DNA of 64,000 nt, from assembly GCF_946479885.1 (NCBI RefSeq), contig NZ_CAMLHM010000004.1, positions 1 to 64,000 on the forward strand. Reading direction: 5' to 3'. The position numbers and the translations under genes were made by a program. The stretch comes from an uncultured Devosia sp. (GTDB lineage: Bacteria > Pseudomonadota > Alphaproteobacteria > Rhizobiales > Devosiaceae). The notes under the pieces were generated by a model. It had not been told where the DNA came from. It ran no database searches and saw only the letters and a program-made list of their open reading frames with translations. This document shows positions 55,588 through 64,000 of this stretch, piece after piece (within the stretch, counting starts at the first letter, position 1; each line of letters opens with the position of its first letter).

Positions 55588-56640
55588 TCAGTTCACCTTC
55601 CCTGCCCGGTTCGACACGACCAGGAGCCAGAGCAGGAAGCCGGCGCCGAAGACGCCGGTGACGACGCCGACCGGCAATTGCACCATGGGCAGGGCGTGCT
55701 GGGCGACGAGGTCGGAGCCCAGCATCACCAGCGCCCCGACGATGGCCGCCTGCACGAAGCCCTTGCCGCTGCCGGCGAGCAGGTTGCGGGCGATGGGACC
55801 GGCGACGAAGGCCACGAAGGTCACCGGGCCGACAGCGGCCGTAGCGAAGGCCGCGTAGGCCACGCCGACCACGATCAGGCCCAGGCGAACCATTTCCACC
55901 CGGGCGCCGAGCGCGGTGGCGGTGTCGTCGCCCAGTTGCATGGCGTCGAGCGCGCGGACCAGGAACACCGTGGCGGGCAGCAATACGGCCAGCGCAACTG
56001 CGAGGCTCACAATGTCGGCGCTGCTCGAGGCATTGAGGCTGCCGATGAGCCAGCCCAGCGCCTGCTGCACCTCGAAGAGCCGGGCGCGGGTGAAGAGATA
56101 GGACATGATCGCCGACATGATGGCGGCCATGCCGATGCCCATCAGCACCACGCGATAGGCGGTGACGCCGCCGCGCCATGACAGGGCGTAGATGACCAGG
56201 GCGGTGAGGATCGCACCCGCCAGTGCGCCGAGCGACACGGCGACGCCCGACAGGCCCAGCGCGATGATGCAGAACACCGCCGCGGCGCTGGCGCCGTGCG
56301 AAATGCCGATAATGTCAGGGCTGGCCAAGGGGTTACGCAGAAGCGTTTGGAAAATGATCCCGCTCAGCGCGAAGGACAGTCCGGTGAGTACCGCCAGGGT
56401 GGCGCGCGGCAGGCGCACATTGAGCACGATGAAGTCGATGCCCTTGTCGACGTGACCGGTGAAGGGCGACAGCAGGGAGCGCACCACTTCGCCGGCGGGC
56501 ACATGATAGTCCCCCAGATAGAGCGCGGCGGCAAAGGTCAGCGCCAGCAGGACCAGCAAAGCCAGCGTCACCAGCCGGCGGCGGGCCGCCAGGCGTTGGC
56601 GGATGTGGCGGACGGTGATGGCTGCGTCGAGCGAGGACAT
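55588..56640 (-). CDS. Iron-siderophore ABC transporter permease 2
   Basis: The 350-residue protein of the FecCD family has about nine to ten membrane segments and signatures LNVRLPRATLAVLTGLSFAL, LLRNPLASPDIIGISHGAS and VGPVTFVAFVAGPIARNL. ATG 56640 overlaps the previous stop (TGATG). The frame upstream of it runs in another phase through the first permease and is not part of the gene. It forms the channel with permease 1. Confidence 0.93.
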   Translation of the reverse strand: MSSLDAAITVRHIRQRLAARRRLVTLALLVLLALTFAAALYLGDYHVPAGEVVRSLLSPFTGHVDKGIDFIVLNVRLPRATLAVLTGLSFALSGIIFQTLLRNPLASPDIIGISHGASAAAVFCIIALGLSGVAVSLGALAGAILTALVIYALSWRGGVTAYRVVLMGIGMAAIMSAIMSYLFTRARLFEVQQALGWLIGSLNASSSADIVSLAVALAVLLPATVFLVRALDAMQLGDDTATALGARVEMVRLGLIVVGVAYAAFATAAVGPVTFVAFVAGPIARNLLAGSGKGFVQAAIVGALVMLGSDLVAQHALPMVQLPVGVVTGVFGAGFLLWLLVVSNRAGKVN

Positions 56641-57671
56641 CAGAGCGTCGCCAGCTTGCGGCGCCGCACCAGGGCAATGAAGACCGGCGCGCCGAGAAAC
56701 GCGGTGACGATGCCCACCTGCACTTCGCCCGGCGGGGCGATGACGCGGCCGATGACATCGGCTGACAGCAACAGGATGGGCGCCAGCAGCATGGAATAGG
56801 GCAGGATCCAGCGATAGTTGGGGCCGGTAGCGGCTCGGGCCATATGCGGCACGGTGAGGCCGACAAAGGCGATGGGGCCCGCCGCGGCGGTGGCGGCACC
56901 GGAGAGGATCACGGCCGCGAGCCCGGCTATGGCGCGCGAGCGGCCGACATTCTGGCCCAGCGCCCGGGCCACATCCTCGCCCATCGAAAGTCCATCGAGC
57001 ATGCGGCCACTGGCCAGCGCCAGCACGATGCCGGTAGCGAGGAACGGGGCCACCTGCACGAGGATGTCCATATCGCGTCCGGCCAGCGAGCCCACCTGCC
57101 AGAAGCGGATTTCGTCGAGCGTACGCGGGCTGGTGAGGAGGACCGCTGACGTGACCGACTGCATGGCGGCTGTCATGGCCGCGCCAGCCAGCGCCAGCTT
57201 GATGGGGGTCGCGCCCTCGCGGCCGAGCGAGGCCACCGCATAGACCACCAGCATGGCGACACCGGCGCCGATAAAGGCCAGCCAGACATAGAGGCTGAGC
57301 TGGGTGATGCCGAATACGGCAACGCCCAGCACGACGAAGACGGCGGCGCCGGAATGGATGCCCAGAATGGAGGGATCGGCCAGCGGGTTGCGCGTGGCGC
57401 CCTGCAACACGGCGCCGGACAGACCCAGGGCGGCGCCGACGCCGAGGCCAATGATGGTCCGCGGCAGGCGCAGGTCCCAGATGATCCGGTGATCGGTCGA
57501 GGTCGGATCGTAGGCCGTGAGTGCCGACCAAACGGTTTCGAGCGTGATCGGCCGGGCACCGACAGTGATAGAGAGGAAGGCGACGAGCACTGCCGCCATG
57601 ACAAGGCAGAGGAGACCGAACGCGCGTGCGGCCCCCCTGGTCTTCATGGCGCTGGCTGGCGTCTCGCCCAT
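56640..57671 (-). CDS. Iron-siderophore ABC transporter permease 1
   Basis: The 343-residue FecCD-family permease shows WDLRLPRTIIGLGVGAALGL, ATRNPLADPSILGIHSGAAV and GPIAFVGLTVPHMAR, and about nine membrane segments. It starts 2 bp after the binding-protein stop and overlaps permease 2 by one base. Substrate (hydroxamate, catecholate or citrate type) cannot be told. Confidence 0.93.
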   Translation of the reverse strand: MGETPASAMKTRGAARAFGLLCLVMAAVLVAFLSITVGARPITLETVWSALTAYDPTSTDHRIIWDLRLPRTIIGLGVGAALGLSGAVLQGATRNPLADPSILGIHSGAAVFVVLGVAVFGITQLSLYVWLAFIGAGVAMLVVYAVASLGREGATPIKLALAGAAMTAAMQSVTSAVLLTSPRTLDEIRFWQVGSLAGRDMDILVQVAPFLATGIVLALASGRMLDGLSMGEDVARALGQNVGRSRAIAGLAAVILSGAATAAAGPIAFVGLTVPHMARAATGPNYRWILPYSMLLAPILLLSADVIGRVIAPPGEVQVGIVTAFLGAPVFIALVRRRKLATL

Positions 57672-57673
57672 GC

Positions 57674-58624
57674 CTATTGCGTCAGGTTCTCGTCGGCGGC
57701 GCTGATGGCCGCCGTGAGCTTATCCAGCTCAGCGGCATAGGCGCGATAGTTGCGCAGCCAGAAGGCCGGCCAGTCTGCGACGGCACCCGCCTCGGCCGCC
57801 TTCATCAGCGTCCAGGTCGGCTGCGCCAGGGCGGTTTCCATGGTGGCGGCCTGGCGATTGTCTACCAGGATCAGGTCCGGCTGATACTTGTCGGTATTTT
57901 CCCAGGAGAGGGTTTCCCAATAGCCGCGATCGTCGGCGATTTCGGGGTCGATGAGGTTGAGGCCCCAGCTCTTGAAATCCACCAATTCGGCGGCGCCGGC
58001 GGTCGCAGCGACATAAAGAGCGTCGTCACCGGCCCAGACGGCCAGCGCGGTGAGGTCGGGCTTGGCCGCCGTGGCGGACTTGAAGGCGGCGAGCGCGGTT
58101 TCGAAGGCGGCCTTGTCCGCGGCGATTTCCGGCTTGCTCAGGTCGGCGCCGAGGCCGGTGGCCAGCGCTTCATAATCCTCGATGAGCGCGAGGATGGAGT
58201 CGCCCTGGGGGACGCCAGTGATGGGAGCCAGCGGGCTCAGGGCGTTGACGACATCCTCGCCGCCGCTCCAGGCGCTGTCGAGCGGCCAATATTCGGCGAT
58301 GACGAGATCGGGGGCCAAAGCCGCCGCCTTCTCGATATCCACCTCGCCCCAGGCCTGGCCGATGATCTCGATGCCGGTGAGATCGAGACCCTGCAGGGCC
58401 TTGGCGTCGGCAACGGGGCTATCGGCATAGATGCCGACCGGGCGAATGCCGAGCGGGATCAGGCCGGCAGCGGCGTCCTGGCTGGCGATGATCCGCGTGG
58501 GCACTGCGTCGAGCGTCACGGTATTGCCGGTGCCGTCGGTGTAGCTCCACGGCTCGGCGGAAGCGGCCACCGGCGACACGGCCAGGGCAGCAAAAACGAG
58601 GGATGTCAGAAACTTGGCGGTCAT
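57674..58624 (-). CDS. Iron-siderophore ABC transporter substrate-binding protein
   Basis: The 316-residue periplasmic binder has a signal peptide (MTAKFLTSLVFAALAVS, cleavage near ASA) and a class III fold: PTRIIASQDAAAGLIPLGI, APDLVIAEYWP, WENTDKYQPDLILVDNRQ. It opens the four-gene operon. No clear Fur, RirA or Irr site could be picked out in the 80 bp upstream, though TTGACG near 58677 (minus strand) could be a -35 box. Confidence 0.9.
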   Translation of the reverse strand: MTAKFLTSLVFAALAVSPVAASAEPWSYTDGTGNTVTLDAVPTRIIASQDAAAGLIPLGIRPVGIYADSPVADAKALQGLDLTGIEIIGQAWGEVDIEKAAALAPDLVIAEYWPLDSAWSGGEDVVNALSPLAPITGVPQGDSILALIEDYEALATGLGADLSKPEIAADKAAFETALAAFKSATAAKPDLTALAVWAGDDALYVAATAGAAELVDFKSWGLNLIDPEIADDRGYWETLSWENTDKYQPDLILVDNRQAATMETALAQPTWTLMKAAEAGAVADWPAFWLRNYRAYAAELDKLTAAISAADENLTQ

Positions 58625-58709
58625 GGCGGCCTCGAACGGGTGTTCGGGTCTTCCTAGCGGCCATTAAGATGAGGCGTCAAGTCATGTTATCCGTTCGCGC
58701 CACAAGCAA

Positions 58710-58731
58710 AGGCGGAGCGCCGGCTCCGCCT
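58710..58731 (-). terminator. Terminator hairpin after the cyclopropane synthase gene
   Basis: AGGCGGAGC (58710-58718) and GCTCCGCCT (58723-58731) pair perfectly around GCCG. On the minus strand it is followed by TTTGCTTG, a fair rho-independent signal, about 30 bp after the cfa stop. Confidence 0.72.
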
Positions 58732-58762
58732 CTTCCGATATGTCGTTGACCGTGGCTCGGCG

Positions 58763-59998
58763 TCAGGCCGGCTTGCGATACTGATAGATGCCGACGTCGA
58801 TCGAGCCTTCGGTGAAGCCGGCCTCGCAATAGCTGAGGTAATAGACCCACTTGCGCTTGAACTCTTCGTCATAGCCAAGCGGGGCGATCATCGGCCAACG
58901 CTCGAGGAAGCGTTCGCGCCAGAGCTTGAGCGTGCGTGCATAGCTGAGGCGGAAGGTCTCGACGTTTTCCAGCACGAGATTGTACTTGTCGCCGAACTCC
59001 TTCATCACCGTCTTGGTCAGCAGCATGCCGCCCGGGAAGATGTAGCGCTGGATGAAGTCGGGACCGCTGCGATAGCCGTCAAAATCGGCCTCGTTGATGG
59101 TGATGGCCTGGATGGACGCAGTGCCGCCGGGCTTCAGCCGATCGTGGATGGTCTGGAAGTAGCTCGGCCAGTTGTCCTCGCCCACCGCCTCGATCATCTC
59201 GATGGAGCCAATATGGTCGTACTGGCCTTCGGTGTGGCGGTAATCCTCGAAAACCAGCGTAGCGTATTGATCGAGCCCCTGCCGCGCCAGCCGCTCAAGC
59301 CCGAACTTGAGCTGCTCGGCCGACAGGGTGATGCCGCGCAGGTTGGCCTTGTAGTCGCGCGCCACGGTCTCGGCGAAGCCGCCCCAGCCACAGCCGATTT
59401 CGAGCACGGACGAACCTTCGGTCACCCCAGCCATATCGGCGACGCGACGATACTTGGCCAGTTGCGCCTCTTCGAGGCTCTGGTCGCCGGAGGTGAAGAC
59501 CGCCGACGAATAGGTCATCGAGGGGTCGAGCCACTGCCCATAGAAGTCGTTGCCCAAGTCGTAGTGTTCGGCAATGTTCTTCTTGGAGCCTTCGAGCGTA
59601 TTGCGGCGCGACAGGTGATAGTGCAGATCGCCCGCCGCGCGGCGGAAGAAGCCCGGATTGGCATTCTCGAACATGTCGCGATTCTGCAGGAAGAAGCGGA
59701 ACAGCCCAGTCAGGTCATCGACCTCGATGTCGCCGGCCATATAGGCGGAGGCAAAGCCAACGGTGCCACGCTGCATGGCTTCGCTCAGCACCCGGAAATT
59801 GTTCAACCGCAGCACCGCGTGTTCGCCGGTTGCCGGATTGCCGACGGTGCGCGTGCGGCCATTGGGGAAGATGACGGTCAGCGCGCCATGGCGGGGTTTG
59901 CCGATCAGCGCGACGCCAATGCGCTCGACTGCCCATGAGGCGAAACTGGTCCAGGGCGTTACGCCGGTATTGGTGTTTTCAGCTACGGATTTGGTCAT
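58763..59998 (-). CDS. cfa: Cyclopropane-fatty-acyl-phospholipid synthase
   Basis: The 411-residue SAM-dependent enzyme adds a methylene bridge to unsaturated phospholipid chains. The SAM site VLEIGCGWGGFAETVA lies near residue 200, with AEHYDLGNDFYGQWLD before it and GSIEMIEAVGEDNW and FIQRYIFPGGMLL after it, all conserved in CFA synthases. Single gene with its own terminator; often induced in stationary phase or acid. Confidence 0.93.
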   Translation of the reverse strand: MTKSVAENTNTGVTPWTSFASWAVERIGVALIGKPRHGALTVIFPNGRTRTVGNPATGEHAVLRLNNFRVLSEAMQRGTVGFASAYMAGDIEVDDLTGLFRFFLQNRDMFENANPGFFRRAAGDLHYHLSRRNTLEGSKKNIAEHYDLGNDFYGQWLDPSMTYSSAVFTSGDQSLEEAQLAKYRRVADMAGVTEGSSVLEIGCGWGGFAETVARDYKANLRGITLSAEQLKFGLERLARQGLDQYATLVFEDYRHTEGQYDHIGSIEMIEAVGEDNWPSYFQTIHDRLKPGGTASIQAITINEADFDGYRSGPDFIQRYIFPGGMLLTKTVMKEFGDKYNLVLENVETFRLSYARTLKLWRERFLERWPMIAPLGYDEEFKRKWVYYLSYCEAGFTEGSIDVGIYQYRKPA

Positions 59999-60188
59999 CG
60001 TGCCGCTTGATCCAAATTAATAACCTGGTGGCAGCGCTTGCGCGACCGCCTCAATCTGAGCGTCGGTGGCACAGCAATATGCGGTGAAAAACAGCGCGTC
60101 CCCAAGCATGCCCACACCCACACTCTAGCGGTCATAAATGGATATGCAAGCAGCAGTTTCAATAGGCTAGCGCCGCCCGGAGCGTAGG

Positions 60189-61979
60189 CTAGGCCTTGGG
60201 TCTGGCCAGATCGGTCAGGCGAAACTGCACCTGTTCGCGGCCCTGGTAGTGGTCGATCGAGAGCGAGCCGGCGAAGTGGAATGCCGAGTCGCCATCGCGC
60301 AGCAGGGCATCGCCGATGGCGGTGTTGGCGGCGCGGAAAGCAATGGCCTTGAGGCGGGCGCCGTCCTCCGAGATGAGGGCAAAGCTCACATGGCCGCCCT
60401 TGCCGACAACCTGGGCGAACTTGGCCCGGTGGGCGGGGAAGGCGAAGACCGGTCCGGGATTGCCGGCGCCGAAGGGCCCTGCCCGCTCCAGATCATGCAC
60501 CAGATCGAGGCTGGCGCCGCGGGCGGTCAGCGCCGCGTCGACCGACAGCGCGGTGGCTGCTCGCGCGGCGCCGACATCCACTGAAAGCGCTTCGGCGAGG
60601 AAGGAGCGGAACGGGCCGAGCTGCCCCGCCTTGATGGTGACGCCGGCCGCCATGGCGTGGCCACCACCCTTGGCGATCAACCCGCGGTCCACCGCCTCGA
60701 TGACGGCCCGGCCAAGATCAACGCCCGGCATGGACCGCCCCGAGCCGGTACCGGCGCCGTCGGGCCCCAGCGCGATGGCAAAGGTGGGCCGCTCGAAGCG
60801 CTCGCGCAGGCGGGCGGCGATGAGGCCGGCGACGCCCGGATGCCAATTGGCGGAAGCAAGCACCAGCACCGGCGGCCCCTCGCCGCTACCGATTTCGAGT
60901 TCGGCGACCGCAGCCGCCTCTTCCACGGCTTCCACCTCGATGCGCTGGCGTTCGGTGTTGAGTTCATCGAGCCGCGCGGCAAGGGCGAGGGCATGATGCT
61001 CGTCGTCGATGGTCAGCAGTTCCGTGCCCATGGCGGCATTGCCGATGCGGCCGCCGGCATTGATGCGCGGGCCGATGAGAAAGCCCAGGTGATAAGGACT
61101 GATCGGGCCGCTGAGCCGCGCTGCCAAAGCCAGGGCGGCTATGCCCTTGTTGTCGCCGCGCCGGGCGACTTCGAGGCCGCGCACCACAAAGGCGCGATTG
61201 AGCCCGGTGAGCGGCACCACGTCGCAGACCGTGGCCAGCGCCACCAGGTCGAGGAGTTTCAGCAGGTCCGGAAGGCCGGTATCGCCGCGCTGGCGCAAGG
61301 TGCGGTTGACCGCCACCAGCACCATGAACGTGACCCCGGCGGCACAGAGATAGCCGAGCCCCGAAATGTCGTCGGGCCGGTTGGGATTGACCAAAGCCGT
61401 GGCCTCGGGCAGCGCGTGATCGCTCAGGTGATGGTCGACGACCAGCACATCGGCGCCCCGGCTCCGCGCATGGGCGATGGGGCCGTCGCTGGTGGTGCCG
61501 CAATCGAGGGTGATGATGATCGTGGCACCGGCATCGATCAGCTTGTCCATGGCCGCGATATTGGGGCCGTAGCCCTCGAAGATGCGGTCTGGAATATGCA
61601 CCTGCGGCTCGATGCCGAAGTGGCGCAGGTAGCGCGCCATCAGCGCGCAGGAACAGGCGCCATCAACGTCGTAGTCACCGAATAGCGCAATGGCCTCGTT
61701 GTCGGTGATAGCCTTCGCCAGACGGTCAGCCAGCGCGTCCATCGCTGATAGCGTGGAGGGGTCGGGCATCAGCCCACGAATGGTGGGTTCCAGGTAGGTC
61801 TCGGCTTCATCGAGGCCGACACCACGGGCCGCGATCACGCGGGCAAGAATCTCGGAAATGCCCGTGCGCTGCGAGATGGCCGTCGCTATGCGGGTCGTCG
61901 TGCCATCCAGCCGGTCGATCCACGCCCGGCCGGTGACCGACCTGGCAACATCGAGGAAAGGGCGCGGCGCATCGAGCAT
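60189..61979 (-). CDS. recJ: Single-stranded-DNA-specific exonuclease
   Basis: The 596-residue DHH-family nuclease degrades single-stranded DNA 5' to 3' in repair. Motifs in order: ALFGDYDVDGACS (about 98-110), TLDCGTTSDG, VLVVDHHLSD (the DHH), LIGPRINAGGRIG and GGGHAMAAGV (DHHA1 part). Length is typical. It lies downstream of glpX and hom on the same strand, a neighbourhood kept in Hyphomicrobiales, but 235 bp of repeats separate it from glpX. Confidence 0.95.
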   Translation of the reverse strand: MLDAPRPFLDVARSVTGRAWIDRLDGTTTRIATAISQRTGISEILARVIAARGVGLDEAETYLEPTIRGLMPDPSTLSAMDALADRLAKAITDNEAIALFGDYDVDGACSCALMARYLRHFGIEPQVHIPDRIFEGYGPNIAAMDKLIDAGATIIITLDCGTTSDGPIAHARSRGADVLVVDHHLSDHALPEATALVNPNRPDDISGLGYLCAAGVTFMVLVAVNRTLRQRGDTGLPDLLKLLDLVALATVCDVVPLTGLNRAFVVRGLEVARRGDNKGIAALALAARLSGPISPYHLGFLIGPRINAGGRIGNAAMGTELLTIDDEHHALALAARLDELNTERQRIEVEAVEEAAAVAELEIGSGEGPPVLVLASANWHPGVAGLIAARLRERFERPTFAIALGPDGAGTGSGRSMPGVDLGRAVIEAVDRGLIAKGGGHAMAAGVTIKAGQLGPFRSFLAEALSVDVGAARAATALSVDAALTARGASLDLVHDLERAGPFGAGNPGPVFAFPAHRAKFAQVVGKGGHVSFALISEDGARLKAIAFRAANTAIGDALLRDGDSAFHFAGSLSIDHYQGREQVQFRLTDLARPKA

Positions 61980-62044
61980 GGGGGAGAGGTAGGCGATTTG
62001 GGGGATGCTGGGAAGGGGCTGAACCTCGCGGCACCTCCGTCTTT

Positions 62045-62195
62045 CCTCTCCCGTTTACGGGAGAGGGGGACCGCCGACAGGCGGTGGAGAGGGGAGCAGC
62101 TTGCGCCAGGGCGGACGGGAGAAGCGGGGTTCGTGCATTTGGCACCCCCCTCCACCACGCTGCGCGTGGTCCCCCTCCCCCGCAGGCGGGGGAGG
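62045..62195. repeat. Two inverted two-hairpin modules between glpX and recJ
   Basis: Four perfect hairpins stand in a row: CCTCTCCCGT/ACGGGAGAGG (62045-62066), ACCGCC/GGCGGT (62070-62085), ACCACGC/GCGTGGT (62154-62170) and CCTCCCCCGC/GCGGGGGAGG (62174-62195). The second pair is the first pair turned around, sharing GGGGGACC between the two hairpins of each. This is the look of a REP doublet (BIME-like). Confidence 0.75.
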
Positions 62196-62214
62196 ACAAG
62201 GGGGCCCCCACCCC

Positions 62215-63204
62215 CTACCGCGCGTGGCTCGCCTTGATCCACCGCACGGTCTGGCTCCAGGAGCGCATGACGATGGTGCTGGTCTGGACAGAATTGCGGC
62301 GCAGGCGGACGCCTTCGAGCAAAGTGCCGTCGGTGACGCCGGTGGCGGCCACCAGCACGTCGCCCGAGGCCAGTTCGCTGGCGTCATAGATGCGGTTGGG
62401 GTCCTCGATGCCCATGGCAAAGGCGCGCTCGCGCTTGGCCTGGGTGTCGAGGATCAGCTTGCCCTGCATCTGGCCGCCGATGCAGCGCAGGGCCGCAGCG
62501 GCCAGGACGCCCTCGGGTGCGCCGCCGGAACCCAGATAGATATCGATGCCGGTATCCTCGGTGTTGACCGCGTGGATTACGCCGGCAATGTCACCATCAC
62601 TGATCAGCTTGACCCCGACGCCGGTGGTGCGGAGTTCCTCGATCAGGCCCGCGTGGCGCGGGCGATCGAGCACGATAGCGGTGATTTCGCTGAGCGGCAC
62701 GCCCTTGGCCTGGGCCAGCGCCTTGACGTTTTCCGTGGCCGTCCAGTCGATATGGACGGTGCCGGGCGCATAGTCGGCGCCGATGGCGATCTTGTGCATG
62801 TAGACGTTGCGGGCGACGTTCAGCAGGCCACCGCGCTCGGCCATTGCGAGGACCACAATGGAATCGGGCTGGTTCTTGGCGCAGAGGGTGACACCCTCCA
62901 GCGGATCGACAGCGATATCGACCTCGGGGCCCTGCCCGGCTCCGACAGACTGGCCGATGAACAGCTCATCGCACTCGTTTTCCTCGCCTTCGCCGATGAC
63001 GATACGGCCGGAAATGGCGACGCTGTCGAGCTCAGCCTTCATCGCCTTGACGGCAGCCTCGTCGGCGGCTTGCTCGTTGCCCTTGCCGCGCCATTCGGCG
63101 GCGGCGATGGCGGCGCGCTCGGTAACGCGCACCAGTTCCAGGGTCAGGCTGCGGTGGAGATTGGCGGGGCTCTTGTCGCCCTCGACCTTGCTCAGTCTCA
63201 TCAT
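62215..63204 (-). CDS. glpX: Fructose-1,6-bisphosphatase class II
   Basis: The 329-residue enzyme hydrolyses fructose-1,6-bisphosphate in gluconeogenesis. Signatures: GRIVIGEGEENECDELFIGQ, EVDIAVDPLEGVTLCAK (metal site), GSGGAPEGVLAAAALRC. It would be needed when growing on betaine or pyruvate. It follows hom by 35 bp on the same strand. Confidence 0.95.
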   Translation of the reverse strand: MMRLSKVEGDKSPANLHRSLTLELVRVTERAAIAAAEWRGKGNEQAADEAAVKAMKAELDSVAISGRIVIGEGEENECDELFIGQSVGAGQGPEVDIAVDPLEGVTLCAKNQPDSIVVLAMAERGGLLNVARNVYMHKIAIGADYAPGTVHIDWTATENVKALAQAKGVPLSEITAIVLDRPRHAGLIEELRTTGVGVKLISDGDIAGVIHAVNTEDTGIDIYLGSGGAPEGVLAAAALRCIGGQMQGKLILDTQAKRERAFAMGIEDPNRIYDASELASGDVLVAATGVTDGTLLEGVRLRRNSVQTSTIVMRSWSQTVRWIKASHAR

Positions 63205-63239
63205 TCCTCCCGGGGGCCCGATTTGCCCCGCAGGGGATA

Positions 63240-64000
63240 TCAGAGCGTTTCGATCCGGATCAACTGCGGTTCACCCACGATAAACCCGTCGTCAGCGATC
63301 TGCGCAAGCGATTCACGCACGGCTGATTCCAAAGTCTGTTGAGTGATCATCACTACCGTGCGGGTGGGCGAACCATCCGGTGCCACCGCCTTAGCGTTCA
63401 AATCCGACCGCTGGATGACGGAGTCGATGGAAATGGCGTGCTCAGCCATGCGGCTGGCAATGGCGGCGAGCGCGCCGGGCACATCCTTGGCGTTGAGACG
63501 GATGTAATAACCACCGTCATGGGCGCGCATCGGCGCCTGCTTGTAGGGCAGCAATTCCTCGCTCGGCACGCCCAACGGCGGCACGCGCGTGCCGCGGGCG
63601 ATGTCGAGAATGTCCGACAGGACCGACGAGGCCGTCGGCGGGCCGCCAGCGCCGGGGCCGGCGAGCAGGAGCTCGTGCACATGGTCGGTTTCGAGCGCCA
63701 CCGCATTCATCACGCCGTCGACGCCGGCAATGGCCGAGCCCTTGGGCACAAAGGTGGGGTGCACGCGCTGCTCGATGCCTTCATCGGTGCGCTGGGCGAT
63801 GCCGAGCAGCTTGATCTTGTAGCCGAGTTCGGCCGCGACCTTGATGTCGTGCTGGGTGATGCGGGAAATGCCTTCCACCCGGATCTGGTCGGGCGCGATC
63901 TCGTAGCCGAAGCACAGCGTCGCCAGGATCGACAGCTTGTGTGCGGTGTCGAAGCCCTCGACGTCAAAGGTCGGATCGGCCTCGGCATAGCCCAGAGCCT
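63240..64000 (-). CDS. hom: Homoserine dehydrogenase, C-terminal part (cut by window edge)
   Basis: About 250 residues of the C-terminal end are inside the window. They show the catalytic-domain motif GYAEADPTFDVEGFDTAHKL, then PGAGGPPTASSVLSDILDIA, and a C-terminal ACT domain from about 63560 downward (YYIRLNAKDVPGALAAIASR) that binds threonine for feedback control in this family. The enzyme reduces aspartate semialdehyde to homoserine. The ORF continues past base 64000. Confidence 0.94.
   Translation of the reverse strand, partial: ALGYAEADPTFDVEGFDTAHKLSILATLCFGYEIAPDQIRVEGISRITQHDIKVAAELGYKIKLLGIAQRTDEGIEQRVHPTFVPKGSAIAGVDGVMNAVALETDHVHELLLAGPGAGGPPTASSVLSDILDIARGTRVPPLGVPSEELLPYKQAPMRAHDGGYYIRLNAKDVPGALAAIASRMAEHAISIDSVIQRSDLNAKAVAPDGSPTRTVVMITQQTLESAVRESLAQIADDGFIVGEPQLIRIETL

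Noticed and set aside
55588..57531. Fusion of two siderophore permeases into one 647-residue protein
   Set aside because: The upper part of the frame reads the first permease in a wrong phase; each permease has its own complete frame with coupled TGATG starts.
62045..62195. CRISPR array
   Set aside because: The repeats are palindromic and inverted, with no regular spacers; they are REP-type hairpins.

Overview
The window is high-GC, gene-dense bacterial DNA that looks like a chromosomal segment of an alphaproteobacterium of the order Hyphomicrobiales (Rhizobiales). Reasons: the betI-betC-betB-betA order with choline-sulfatase, the ChoXWV-type choline transporter, the cytoplasmic FdsGBA-FdhD-FdsD formate dehydrogenase, the hom-glpX-recJ neighbourhood, and short palindromic intergenic repeats of the kind common in this order. 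A Devosia-like organism would fit, but that is a guess. No phage, transposase or CRISPR array is visible.

Layout. 1-4668: a binary-protein-type sugar ABC transporter (ATPase cut by the window edge) divergent from a LacI-type regulator, with two near-identical palindromic operators between them. 4728-5527: tRNA-Arg(TCT) followed by an AT-rich Sel1-repeat fragment. 5575-10810: betI-betC-betB-betA (minus strand), turning choline-O-sulfate into glycine betaine. 10925-13800: choXWV choline uptake, divergent from betI across a palindromic BetI-type operator. 13918-20875: NAD-dependent formate dehydrogenase operon plus a LysR regulator. 20972-27139 (minus): etfB-etfA-purU-folD and a dimethylglycine-dehydrogenase-like enzyme. 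27298-36367: AraC/GlxA-type regulator, soxBDAG, glyA, sdaA. 36401-39475: fdhA, folC and an Ala-tRNA(Pro) deacylase. 39479-44162: a second GlxA/GbdR-type regulator divergent from gbcA-gbcB and an MFS transporter. 44585-49284: a glycine betaine/proline-type ABC transporter and ETF-quinone oxidoreductase.

Together, 5575-49284 reads as an almost complete catabolic superlocus: choline sulfate > choline > betaine aldehyde > glycine betaine (BetC, BetA, BetB); betaine > dimethylglycine (GbcAB); dimethylglycine > sarcosine (flavoenzyme using ETF and ETF-QO); sarcosine > glycine (SoxBDAG); glycine > serine > pyruvate (GlyA, SdaA). The released methyl groups are handled as methylene-THF > formyl-THF > formate (FolD, PurU) or as free formaldehyde > formate (FdhA), and formate is burned to CO2 with NADH formation (Fds). 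A roughly 43-bp bipartite motif is shared by the etf and sox promoters on both sides of the AraC-type regulator, and its core recurs in the gbcA promoter, which suggests a common control circuit.

49586-64000 is ordinary chromosome: PilZ protein, ArsR-type regulator, hemolysin-III family membrane protein, DUF192 protein, double cold-shock-domain protein, glyoxalase I, M15-like lipoprotein, a tRNA-Glu(TTC)/tRNA-Glu(CTC) pair, an unrecognised zinc/HNH-like protein, an iron-siderophore ABC operon containing a palindromic repeat, cyclopropane fatty acid synthase, recJ, glpX and the end of hom. All calls come from reading the sequence; no database search was run.
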